64,000 bases of DNA, taken from NCBI GenBank assembly GCA_003136575.1, contig PLEX01000184.1, forward strand, positions 1 through 64,000. The letters run 5' to 3'. Below the pieces are notes generated by a model. The model saw only the letters and a program-made list of their open reading frames with translations, ran no database searches and had not been told where the DNA came from. This document shows, one piece after another, positions 51,201 through 60,261 of the stretch. This DNA comes from Bryobacterales bacterium. Lineage in GTDB: Bacteria > Acidobacteriota > Terriglobia > Bryobacterales > Bryobacteraceae. Each line of letters opens with the position of its first letter. Positions within the stretch are counted from its first letter, which is position 1. The translations under genes were made by a program, and so were the position numbers.

Positions 51201-51422
51201 TTTGGTGACGTGCTCCAGTCGCTCATTCTATACCCGGAGAATCCGACGCCGGCATCATGCGTCGGAATTTGGCGGCATTTGGGAATTTGTGGCGGGGCGG
51301 CGGACGGAATCCGTTTATTGTCAGGCCCAATGACCAGGGGGTGGCAAGTCTTCAGAACGTGGTGCGCAGTTTTTCCGAAAACGGAGCGGAGGGTCGTCCT
51401 GAAACATGTTCTCCGAATCCGG

Positions 51423-52922
51423 TCAGGCCCGGTCGCGGTATTCGCCGAAGACGCGACGCAGAGTGTCGGAGATTTCGCCTACCGTGGCCGATGCTTGCGC
51501 CGCATCCACAATCCTGGGCATCAGGTTCCCGGCGCCTCGGGCAGTTTCTTCCAGGGCCACAATGCTCCTGCGCCATGCCGCGGCATCGCGCCGGGTTCGC
51601 AGTTGCGCAACGCTCTCCACCTGGGCGCTCTCAATCCCCGGGTTTACGCGAAAAACAGGCACGTCCGCGCCGTCATCGGACTGAAACCTGTTGACTCCCA
51701 CGACCACCCGCTTGCCTGACTCCACCTCACGCTGAAATTCGTACGCCGCGTTCTGAATCTGCGATTGCGGATAACCCGACTCTATCGCCGCGAGAGCGCC
51801 GCCCATTTCGTCGATGCGCCGGATATATTCCATCGCCTCGGTTTCAATGCGGTCCGTCAGTTCTTCGACGTAGTAACTGCCGCCGAAAGGGTCCGGCGCC
51901 GCGGGCACACCGCTCTCATACGCGATCACCTGCTGAGTGCGCAGCGCCAGGAGGGCGGACTCTTCGGTGGGCAGCCCCAGCGCTTCGTCGCGGCTGTTGG
52001 TGTGCAACGACTGCGCGCCGCCTAATACCGCGGCCAGCGCCTCAATGGTGGTGCGAACCACGTTCACATCCGGCTGCTGTGCGGTGAGGCTCGAGCCCGC
52101 CGTCTGGGCGTGGAAGCGCAGCATCCACGAGCGCTCGTTCTTCGCGCCGAACCGGTCTTTCATCAGGCGCGCGTAGAGCCGGCGCGCGGCGCGAAATTTC
52201 GCGATCTCGGTAAGGAAATCCATTTGCGCATTGAAGAAGAACGACAGGCGGGGCGCGAAGTCGTCCACATGGAGGCCCGCCGCGACCGCAGCTTCAATGT
52301 AGGCGATGGCATTGGCAAAAGTGAACGCGACTTCCTGCACCGCGGTCGAGCCGGCTTCGCGAATGTGATAACCGCTGATCGAGATCGTGTTCCATTCCGG
52401 GAATTCGCACGCGGCCCATGCGAAAACGTCGGTTACGATGCGCAGAGCGGCCCGGGGAGGATAGATGTAGGTTCCGCGGGCGATGTACTCCTTGAGAATG
52501 TCGTTCTGGATAGTCCCGGCGATGCGGCGGGGGTCGGCACCCTGCTCCTTCGCGATCAGGAAGTAAAAGGCGAGCAGGATGGCGGCGGTGGAGTTGATCG
52601 TCATCGAGGTGGAGACCAGGTCGAGCGCAATGCCGTCGAATAACCTGCGCATGTCGGCGAGTGAGGCGATAGAGACGCCGACCCGGCCAACCTCACCGGC
52701 GGCCAGCGGATGATCGGGGTCCATGCCCATTTGGGTTGGGAGGTCGAAAGCGACGGAGAGGCCGGTTGTGCCCTGGCTCAGGAGGTAACGATAGCGGGCG
52801 TTGCTCTCCTCGGCGGAACCGAAGCCCGCGTATTGGCGCATCGTCCAAAGGCGGTCGCGATACATGCCGGGGTAAATTCCCCGGGTAAAAGGGAATTCGC
52901 CGGGCTTAAGCGAGGGTTCCAT
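51423..52922 (-). CDS. Acyl-CoA mutase large subunit, methylmalonyl-CoA mutase-like (no B12-binding domain)
   Basis: [60 protein letters not shown]. Confidence 0.93.
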   Translation of the reverse strand: MEPSLKPGEFPFTRGIYPGMYRDRLWTMRQYAGFGSAEESNARYRYLLSQGTTGLSVAFDLPTQMGMDPDHPLAAGEVGRVGVSIASLADMRRLFDGIALDLVSTSMTINSTAAILLAFYFLIAKEQGADPRRIAGTIQNDILKEYIARGTYIYPPRAALRIVTDVFAWAACEFPEWNTISISGYHIREAGSTAVQEVAFTFANAIAYIEAAVAAGLHVDDFAPRLSFFFNAQMDFLTEIAKFRAARRLYARLMKDRFGAKNERSWMLRFHAQTAGSSLTAQQPDVNVVRTTIEALAAVLGGAQSLHTNSRDEALGLPTEESALLALRTQQVIAYESGVPAAPDPFGGSYYVEELTDRIETEAMEYIRRIDEMGGALAAIESGYPQSQIQNAAYEFQREVESGKRVVVGVNRFQSDDGADVPVFRVNPGIESAQVESVAQLRTRRDAAAWRRSIVALEETARGAGNLMPRIVDAAQASATVGEISDTLRRVFGEYRDRA

Positions 52923-52937
52923 GGGGTACCCGAAGCG

Positions 52938-53285
52938 TCAACCAGCCGTGCGTTTCGTTCCGGCACGCGTGATACGGCGGGCTTTCAGAATGGAGGAGAG
53001 GCCGTAGCCAGCGGTGACCAGGACGAGGAAGCCCGCGAGGATCATCAGGATGGGGTCCGTGGTTTTCGCTTCCTGGTACATTTTGAGGGCACCGGTGGCT
53101 GCAACTGCAAGAAAAATAAAGCCGAGAATCTCATGCCAGAGCGCGTGGAGCGGCCTGACCGCCGCCGGCACCACGTGCTTGACGAACGTTCCGGAGTTTT
53201 TTACGGTCGGCGCCCAGCTTTTTCCGGCGCTGCGGGCCATCTTGCCCGCGACTCTCCCCGCTGCGCGCAACTGCTTATGATCCAC
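52938..53285 (-). CDS. Small membrane hypothetical protein
   Basis: Two TM segments; likely GTG start at 53285. Confidence 0.6.
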   Translation of the reverse strand: MDHKQLRAAGRVAGKMARSAGKSWAPTVKNSGTFVKHVVPAAVRPLHALWHEILGFIFLAVAATGALKMYQEAKTTDPILMILAGFLVLVTAGYGLSSILKARRITRAGTKRTAG

Positions 53286-53402
53286 AGCTTTATCGTAGCG
53301 CAGACAGCGCGGGCGGGGTTTCGGGCGGCTATCCGGGAACAAGTTTCTTGCAAAAATATGGTTGTACCCGCCCCATTCGGCTTGTACAATCAAGAAAAAC
53401 CG

Positions 53403-53418
53403 TCGATATAAATATCGA
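53403..53418. promoter_or_regulatory. Palindrome upstream of small hypothetical gene
   Basis: TCGATAT-AA-ATATCGA perfect inverted repeat. Confidence 0.35.
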
Positions 53419-53491
53419 GGAACGTTTGGTTCCGATATTGCATCTTAGAAGTTAGAAAACCATTAAGGAGCGCGGGGGAAAGGGGCCAAAC

Positions 53492-53788
53492 TTGGAAGAA
53501 CGTCTAAAGAGCTTGATGCAGGACCTGGGAAACGCGATCAACGAGTCGCTTTCCGAATCCGAGCGCATTGCGGAGGCGATCGGGGAGATCAAAGGCGCGG
53601 GCTACGACGTCTTTCTCGTACTGGAGGCCACAATCGGCTTCAACAAACGAGACGAGCGCGAGGATAGCGAAGGTTCGGAGGCCGCTAAAGAACCGAAAGA
53701 GCTTACATCGGTGGGCAAAGTCCGGTTTACGAGTCAGGACCAGCGGTTCCTGAAGGCCCTGCGGATTACCGTCGAAGAAGAGGCGTAA
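53492..53788 (+). CDS. Small conserved-type hypothetical protein (TTG start)
   Basis: 98 aa ORF with purine-rich upstream region. Confidence 0.65.
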   Translation: MEERLKSLMQDLGNAINESLSESERIAEAIGEIKGAGYDVFLVLEATIGFNKRDEREDSEGSEAAKEPKELTSVGKVRFTSQDQRFLKALRITVEEEA

Positions 53789-53812
53789 GCGCGACGGGCT
53801 TGCCGTGGCTGA

Positions 53813-54895
53813 TCAGGTGAACTCCCGGTAAACCGCAGCGGTCTGTTCGACCGCGTATTCCCAGCGGAATTTCGACGCGTGGATCTTCCCGGCTGTGGCT
53901 AATTCAGCCCGGAGTTGACCATTGGCCGTCAGTAATTGGATAGCGCCGCATAAGTCGGCATCGCTTGTCGGATCCACCATCAGAGCGGCATACCCTCCTT
54001 TATCGTCACGGCATATTTCCGGAAGGGCTGAGCGGTTGCCTGCGATCACGGGGATACCGGCCGCCATCGCCTCGAGCGCCGGCATTCCGAAGCCTTCGTC
54101 CAGTGACGGAAATGCGAAAATGCCGGCTTTCGCGTACCAGTTAGCGATCTCCTGGTCGGTGAGATAGCCGGTTACCTGGATGCGGTCCCGCGCGGGACTG
54201 CCGGCCACCTCGTGCAATGTCGTCTCCGCATCGTAGCCGTGCGATCCCGCCAGCACCAGTTTCCAGTCAGGCGGTGCGGCGCGGAATGCGCGGACCAGGG
54301 CGGCCTGGTTTTTTCGACGCTGGATCGCGCCGACGCAAAGGATGACTTTTTCCCTTGATGCGCCCGCGCAAATCTGTCCGCCCGACGCGGCTGACGGGCT
54401 GCGGTCAGGCAGATGCCGGGGCAAAACTCCGTGGTGAATCACCCGAATGCGAGACGCCGGCACGTCGAGATAATTTTCAACCTGAGAAGCGGTGAATGCC
54501 GAGACGGCAATAATCAGATCGGCTGCGGCTGCCGCGCCACGCGCCTGTCGGGCAAAACGCTCGCGGAATTCAGGCGTACTGTAGTGTCCGGAGAGGACAA
54601 ACAGGTCGTGAAAGGTGGCGATCTGGCGGCGGAAGCGGAGTTTCGGGAGGCGCTGGTTGAGTCCGTGGAACAGGGGCGCATCCCGATTGCCGCCGCTGTC
54701 GGAGAGTCTGCGAATGCGAACGCCCGATGGCCGGGATCGCCACAGCGCGCGCCAATAGCGTTGCGAGCGATAAAACCAGTCCCAGCCTTCCCCGAAATCG
54801 GTGGCGGCGAGGCCGTTCAGCAGTTCGCGGGAGTAGACGCCGACACCCGATAGTCCGTCGCCCAGGCTATAGGTCGCATCGAGAGCGATTCTCAA
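53813..54895 (-). CDS. Glycosyltransferase family 4 protein
   Basis: IRVIHHGVLPR, ILCVGAIQRRKNQAALVRAF, FPSLDEGFGMPALEAMAAGIPVIA. Confidence 0.93.
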   Translation of the reverse strand: MRIALDATYSLGDGLSGVGVYSRELLNGLAATDFGEGWDWFYRSQRYWRALWRSRPSGVRIRRLSDSGGNRDAPLFHGLNQRLPKLRFRRQIATFHDLFVLSGHYSTPEFRERFARQARGAAAAADLIIAVSAFTASQVENYLDVPASRIRVIHHGVLPRHLPDRSPSAASGGQICAGASREKVILCVGAIQRRKNQAALVRAFRAAPPDWKLVLAGSHGYDAETTLHEVAGSPARDRIQVTGYLTDQEIANWYAKAGIFAFPSLDEGFGMPALEAMAAGIPVIAGNRSALPEICRDDKGGYAALMVDPTSDADLCGAIQLLTANGQLRAELATAGKIHASKFRWEYAVEQTAAVYREFT

Positions 54896-55198
54896 GTATC
54901 GAGCGTATCAGGCAGGCATATATTTGGCGGGAGGAGCGCGCGCCACCGTCGTTCCTGAACCTGGCGGCAGGCGGGCGGTTCCGGGCTGGCACCGTGGCCG
55001 GTTTGCGCTGAAGGCCGCGCACACGGTTTGGGTGTGCCGCCATACGGCTGGGCGGGTGTAACTCTATTGCCTGACGCCGCGCTGCGTGGTCCTTGCGCGC
55101 CGGAGGAATTCGCAGGAATCCGGCCGCCGAACGCGGCTGAACCGGTGATTCTTCCGCCGCCTCGCGACGCGTGACGCGATTCGTTCCCGGCGGCACGA

Positions 55199-56287
55199 TC
55201 ATGCCGCCGGAGGGAAGTTATTGACGCTGTTCGGACGGGCCTCGGGTCCGCCCAGCGGCACCCCGGAGCCGGCGGGGTTGCCGTTCGACCCATGACCGCC
55301 TGGCGGGTAGCCGTATTCCTTGAGCTTTCTGTACAGCGTCGTGCGTCCGATGCCGAGCAGATGCGCGGCGGTCGTGCGGTCTCCCTGTGTGAACGACAGG
55401 GCCTGTTCGATCGCGCGCCGCTCCACTTCATGCAAAGGAAGCACGCCGGTCTGCGGCGGGCGGCCGGGAAACGGCCGAACACCGGGATCGCTCGATCTTT
55501 GTCCCGCCCCGGCTACCGCAGCCATGCCAATTCCGGCCACTTGCCCGGCTGTCGCTTCGTTGACGACCGCTGTCGGCAGATCGCCATAATGCAGCAGCGG
55601 ACCCGAGTTGAATGCCACCATCCGGTCGATGCAGTTCTTTAATTCGCGGACGTTACCGGGCCAGTCGTATCTCATGATGGCGTCCATAGCGGGCGGTGAA
55701 ACCACGTATCGCTGACCGGTCCCTTCGAGAAAATGATCGACGAGAAGCGGAATGTCTTCTTTGCGTTCCCGCAAGGTCGGCAGCGTCAGGCGGATGACGT
55801 TCAGACGGTGGAACAGATCTTCGCGGAAGCGGCCGGCGGCAACCTCGCGCTGCAGATCGCGGTGCGTCGCGGCGACAATCCGGATATCGACATGGATCCG
55901 CTGCAGCGAACCAACGGGCCGGAATTCGCGCTCCTGAAGCACGCGCAGGAGCTTGACCTGTAGTTCGATGGGCAAATCGCCGACCTCGTCGAAAAAAGCG
56001 GTGCCGCCGTTGGCGAGTTCGATCAGACCGCGCTTGGCCTCGCCCGCGCCGGTGAACGCGCCGCGGGTGTGGCCAAAGAGCTCGCTTTCCATTAATGGGC
56101 CCACCAGAGATCCGCAGTCGATGGGGACGAAATGGCCGCGGGGCGCGGCGTCGAACAGTTCGCGAGCCGCGACCTCTTTGCCGGTGCCGCTCTCGCCCTG
56201 AATCAGGACGGGAGTGCGGCTTACGCCGAGCTTTTCGAGCTGGCTTCGTATCTGCAGAATTCGTTGGGAACGGCCGAGAAGTGCCAT
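55199..56287 (-). CDS. Sigma-54-dependent transcriptional activator (AAA+ and Fis HTH, no receiver domain)
   Basis: [14 protein letters not shown] motif, C-terminal [31 protein letters not shown]. Confidence 0.94.
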   Translation of the reverse strand: MALLGRSQRILQIRSQLEKLGVSRTPVLIQGESGTGKEVAARELFDAAPRGHFVPIDCGSLVGPLMESELFGHTRGAFTGAGEAKRGLIELANGGTAFFDEVGDLPIELQVKLLRVLQEREFRPVGSLQRIHVDIRIVAATHRDLQREVAAGRFREDLFHRLNVIRLTLPTLRERKEDIPLLVDHFLEGTGQRYVVSPPAMDAIMRYDWPGNVRELKNCIDRMVAFNSGPLLHYGDLPTAVVNEATAGQVAGIGMAAVAGAGQRSSDPGVRPFPGRPPQTGVLPLHEVERRAIEQALSFTQGDRTTAAHLLGIGRTTLYRKLKEYGYPPGGHGSNGNPAGSGVPLGGPEARPNSVNNFPPAA

Positions 56288-56610
56288 AGCTGAGTAGGTA
56301 GTGCCGTTTCTGCAGGAACTTCTCAGGAAAGTTGGGAGGGCAGGTGCCAACCGGGGGCGCGGATTGCGGAGCTCGCGATGGCGTCGGCACGCTTCGGTGG
56401 CTACGGCGGCACCCGGACGCACCCGGACCGAGTTCAGACCCGCGCGGGACCGATGTGAATATATAATGTTCGCCGGAGGTTGATTACATGGATCGATACC
56501 GGAAACTGGTGCGAGCGTGGCGCGCGGCTTTGCGGGTGTTGCTGAATTGTTTGACGCCGCGCGTCGTGGCCCGTGCGCTTTTGGGAAACCCGGGCGAGCC
56601 AGGCCGACGA

Positions 56611-57231
56611 ATGCGCCCCCAGATCTGGTTCGTGCGCAATCTGGCGGCTCTTGCGCTTCTGGCCAGCCAGCCATCCGGCGCGCAGCAAACGCCTGCTGCC
56701 GGCAGGCAGGCTCCGCAATCGGCGGCACCCGTAGCTGCACCCGCGGGAGCGTCGGGGCGAGGTGGGCGCGGGTCCGTAACCGCCGAAATCACCGGAGACC
56801 CGAGGGCGGGCCAGGCTTTTTTCAACGGCGGGGGAAAGTGCAACACCTGCCATTCGGCCACAGGAGACCTACAGGGCGTGGGGGCGCGAATGAATCCGAC
56901 GGTCCTGCAGGGGCGGATGGTCTATCCGCGCGGCAACGGCGGCTATCCGGGCTTCTCAGTCGTGACGCCGCAGGGCGCGAAGCCGGATCGTCCTAAGAAC
57001 GCCACGGTCACGCTGGCCGATGGCACGAAATATACGGGCGACGTGGCCGCGATCTCCGATTTTATTATCACGCTCACCGATAAAGATGGCGTGCGGCGCA
57101 CGTTTACGCGGGATGGCGACGTTCCGAAAGTCGTTGTGACCGATCCGCTCCAGGCGCACATCGATCTGATGCCGAAGCTGACGGACAAGACGATGCACGA
57201 CCTTACAGCCTATCTGGTGACACTCAAATGA
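56611..57231 (+). CDS. Exported c-type cytochrome (alternative upstream start at 56488)
   Basis: Signal-like MRPQIWFVRNLAALALLA; CNTCHS heme motif; ATGA overlap with PQQ gene. Confidence 0.85.
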   Translation: MRPQIWFVRNLAALALLASQPSGAQQTPAAGRQAPQSAAPVAAPAGASGRGGRGSVTAEITGDPRAGQAFFNGGGKCNTCHSATGDLQGVGARMNPTVLQGRMVYPRGNGGYPGFSVVTPQGAKPDRPKNATVTLADGTKYTGDVAAISDFIITLTDKDGVRRTFTRDGDVPKVVVTDPLQAHIDLMPKLTDKTMHDLTAYLVTLK

Positions 57232-58922
57232 AGAACACATTCCAGTCTGACCGGTTCGCGACAATCCGCAGGAACATTCTGTCGACGCTGGCGGCGGGTA
57301 TTAGCGCCGTCGCTCTCGGACAGGGGCCGCTCGACCCCGCGCTGCTGACGAAGCCCGCGACCAATGCCTGGCCGACCTATCACGGCGACTATTCAGGACG
57401 CCACTTCAGCACGCTGAAGCAGATCACCGCCGAGAACGCTCACGGCCTGACGCTGGCGTGGATGTACCACACGCCCGCAACCAACGACGGCGCGATACTT
57501 GGCGGTGACGTCGCACCGGTGCCGCCGGGGCGAGGCGGCGGGTTTGCGCCGTCGTCCGGACGCGGTCCGGCGATCAAGGCGATTCCTCTGATGGTGAACG
57601 GCGTCCTTTATCTCTCGGTGCCGGGACACGCGTACGCGGTTGACGCGCGCACGGGGCAGCAGATTTGGCACTATTACTGGCGCGGCAGGGGCGCGATCGG
57701 AAACCGCGGCATGGGCATGTATGGCAGCTGGCTGTTCATGGAAACGGGCGACAACCGCATCGTGTCGCTGAACGCGGCAACGGGCCAGGAGCGGTGGCAC
57801 AAGGATCTGGTGGAAAACGGCGACGGCGACTTTTCGACCACCGCGCCGATAGCGATCCGCAATCACATCCTGGTGGGCGTCGGAGGAGACGGAGGCCAGG
57901 GGCGCGGCTGGATTCAGGCGCTCGATCCGGAAACGGGCGACCTGCAATGGAAGTGGACCACGACGCCAAACCCCGGCGATGCGGCGCTCGCGACGTGGCC
58001 GAGTGCGGAAGCGGCGGAGCACGGCTCGGGCGGAATCTGGCAGCCGCCAACCTACGATCCGGAACTGAATATGCTCTACGTGGTGACGGGCCAGCCAACG
58101 CCGACCTACAACGGGCGTGGCCGGCCGGGATCGAATCTCTATACGGACTGTGTGGTGGCGCTGAATGCGGACACCGGAAAAATGGCGTGGTATTACCAGT
58201 TCTCGCCGCACGACACGCACGACTGGGACGCGACGGAAGTACCGATTCTGATCGATGGAACGCTCAACGGCCAGCCGCGGAAGTTGCTGGCGCAGCCGAA
58301 TCGCAACGGATATTACTTTCTCCTGGATCGGACGAGCGGAAAGAGCCTGGTGGTGAAGCCGATATTCCCGGACGTGAACGGATACAAGGGCCCGGACGCA
58401 AACGGAGTGCTGATTCCGGATCCGGCGAAGGAGCCGTCGCCCGATGGTTCGCTGGTGTTTCCAACGTCGGACGGGGTGGTGAACTATCCCGCGCCGTCGT
58501 TCGATCCGGAGACGGGCCTGCTTTACTACAACGCGACCAACGACGCGAGCATCTTTTACGCGGCGCGCGACCCGAACGATCCGACCGGATTCGGGCGCAC
58601 GCAGGAGCACCACACGTGGTTCAACGAGAGCTTTATGTTCGCGGTGGATTACCGGACGGGCGAAGTGAAGTGGCAGCACAAGTATCCGGATATGGGCTGG
58701 CTCGGCGGCACGTATGGGGGTGCGCTTTCGACTTCGGGCGGAGTGCTGTTCGGCGGAGATCCTTCGGGGAATTTCATTGCGTTCGACGCGAGGACGGGGA
58801 AAATCCTGTGGCACGCGCCGACTGGCGGGATCACGAACTCGCCGGAGACGTACATGCTCGACGGGAAACAGTACGTGGTGGCAGCCGGCGGCGATACCTT
58901 GTACGCGTTTTATCTGCAGTGA
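57228..58922 (+). CDS. PQQ-dependent quinoprotein dehydrogenase
   Basis: PQQ beta-propeller repeats (DARTGQQIWHYYWRG, NAATGQERWHKDL, DARTGKILWHAPTGG). Confidence 0.93.
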   Translation: MKNTFQSDRFATIRRNILSTLAAGISAVALGQGPLDPALLTKPATNAWPTYHGDYSGRHFSTLKQITAENAHGLTLAWMYHTPATNDGAILGGDVAPVPPGRGGGFAPSSGRGPAIKAIPLMVNGVLYLSVPGHAYAVDARTGQQIWHYYWRGRGAIGNRGMGMYGSWLFMETGDNRIVSLNAATGQERWHKDLVENGDGDFSTTAPIAIRNHILVGVGGDGGQGRGWIQALDPETGDLQWKWTTTPNPGDAALATWPSAEAAEHGSGGIWQPPTYDPELNMLYVVTGQPTPTYNGRGRPGSNLYTDCVVALNADTGKMAWYYQFSPHDTHDWDATEVPILIDGTLNGQPRKLLAQPNRNGYYFLLDRTSGKSLVVKPIFPDVNGYKGPDANGVLIPDPAKEPSPDGSLVFPTSDGVVNYPAPSFDPETGLLYYNATNDASIFYAARDPNDPTGFGRTQEHHTWFNESFMFAVDYRTGEVKWQHKYPDMGWLGGTYGGALSTSGGVLFGGDPSGNFIAFDARTGKILWHAPTGGITNSPETYMLDGKQYVVAAGGDTLYAFYLQ

Positions 58923-59140
58923 GCGCCGGGTAACGGGAGTCGACGCGCAAACCGGTTATCCCGACGAAGGGCCGACCCGCGGCGCTCAGTTGCCTCCCTG
59001 TCGGTACTGGCACCGGATAGTTCCTTCTCGCGCGGTTGATGGTACTCATTTCGCCAAATTTGCGCGATACTTTTCATTTTTCGTGGGACACTTCGGTCAG
59101 GCGAGGCGGAGAATGCGGCCAATCGCCATCGGAGGATTCT

Positions 59141-59332
59141 ATGAAGACATGTCTGCACGCGAACTGGCTTGCCCTCGGATTGCTGGTCGTTTTGCTGATC
59201 GTGGCCTGCCCGGACCAGGCTTATGGCAGGGTTGAGGCGGCGACGCCGGAGCCGAGTTTCTACGGCGTCATGGGGATCGGTCTCGCGGGGTTGTTTACGG
59301 CGGTTCGTAAGCGCCGCCGGCAAGTCAAGTAG
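59141..59332 (+). CDS. Very short PEP-CTERM sorting-domain protein
   Basis: MKTCLHANWLALGLLVVLLIVACPDQAYG signal + ATPEPSFYGVMGIGLAGLFTAVRKRRR. Confidence 0.8.
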   Translation: MKTCLHANWLALGLLVVLLIVACPDQAYGRVEAATPEPSFYGVMGIGLAGLFTAVRKRRRQVK

Positions 59333-59341
59333 TGCGATGTT

Positions 59342-59986
59342 TCATTCGGGACGCCTCACGCACAAGGCGCGCGTATTCTGGCTGGCTCCCAAGTCATACT
59401 CTTCCTTCCGTCCATCGCTGAAGAAAAAAAGCCAGGCGGTGCCTAGGCGGGTTCCCGGCGAGGACGTCCACGAGTAACCGGTGATTTTGACTTCCCCTTT
59501 TGCGTGCCAGTCGGCCGCTTTCACCGAAGGATCGAAGATCGACGTCATCTCGGCGACGGTTGGCAATCTCCAGTCCCGGAAGCCGGCCAGTGCCAGGTTC
59601 ATGCAGTAATCCTGAGCCTGTGGCCGGGTGACATCGACGCGATTGTCTTTCTTCGCCCACATCAGCCCCGTATCCGGATCCGTCCATATGGGGGACAGCG
59701 AAATCGTGAATATCCGCATCGTCGGATCGGTCAGCTTAACGATCCGTTCCCAGCGCTGGCCGCCCGATGCGGGTACCGCCTCAATCAAATGTTCGCCCAA
59801 CTCCAGGGTCAGCCGTACGCGGTCGCCGGTCTTCATGACGCCCTTCGCCTCGCCATCGATACTCCAGTTGCACTCGAGATCCGTGCGGACCAGAAGAGTC
59901 GCGGTTGGGTTCGCCGGAGCGTCCTGCGCATGAAGCGAGACGGAAACTACCGAAGCTGCAAGAAGAGTAAGGACGCGTCTTTTCAT
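59342..59986 (-). CDS. Exported DUF1566 (Lcl C-terminal) domain protein
   Basis: Signal peptide; DPDTGLMWAKKDN...YCMNLALAGFRDWRLPTVAEM...YSWTSSP. Confidence 0.88.
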   Translation of the reverse strand: MKRRVLTLLAASVVSVSLHAQDAPANPTATLLVRTDLECNWSIDGEAKGVMKTGDRVRLTLELGEHLIEAVPASGGQRWERIVKLTDPTMRIFTISLSPIWTDPDTGLMWAKKDNRVDVTRPQAQDYCMNLALAGFRDWRLPTVAEMTSIFDPSVKAADWHAKGEVKITGYSWTSSPGTRLGTAWLFFFSDGRKEEYDLGASQNTRALCVRRPE

Positions 59987-60261
59987 TTCGCTATTCGTCC
60001 AAATCGATATCGCGCGGGCCAAGCGGGTATCGCGGAAAGCCAGTCAGCTGCGACCAGGCTCGGATCTGGTCGGTGCCTGGGATGCCCGCTGGGGGCTGAT
60101 CGGCAATTCTGTGGCGGAAGCTTAGAGCACGTCCGTCCGCACGGTGCCCAAAAATGAGAAGAAAGCCCTGCGTATCCATCGCAGAGATGGGGCTTCGCCG
60201 TTTAAGGCCGACGCGGCGCTAGGTACCCGAAGCAACCTTCGGCACCGGCTAAAATACTCGC

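Noticed and set aside
50121-51719. 532-aa plus-strand ORF
   Set aside because: Antisense to the enolase-superfamily and mutase genes, which have clear family motifs
56288-56360. Possible sigma-54 promoter upstream of the sigma-54 activator gene (TTGGCACCTGCC on the minus strand)
   Set aside because: The -24-like TGGCAC is present but no TTGC at the required -12 spacing
57393-58814. 473-aa minus-strand ORF
   Set aside because: Antisense shadow of the PQQ dehydrogenase gene
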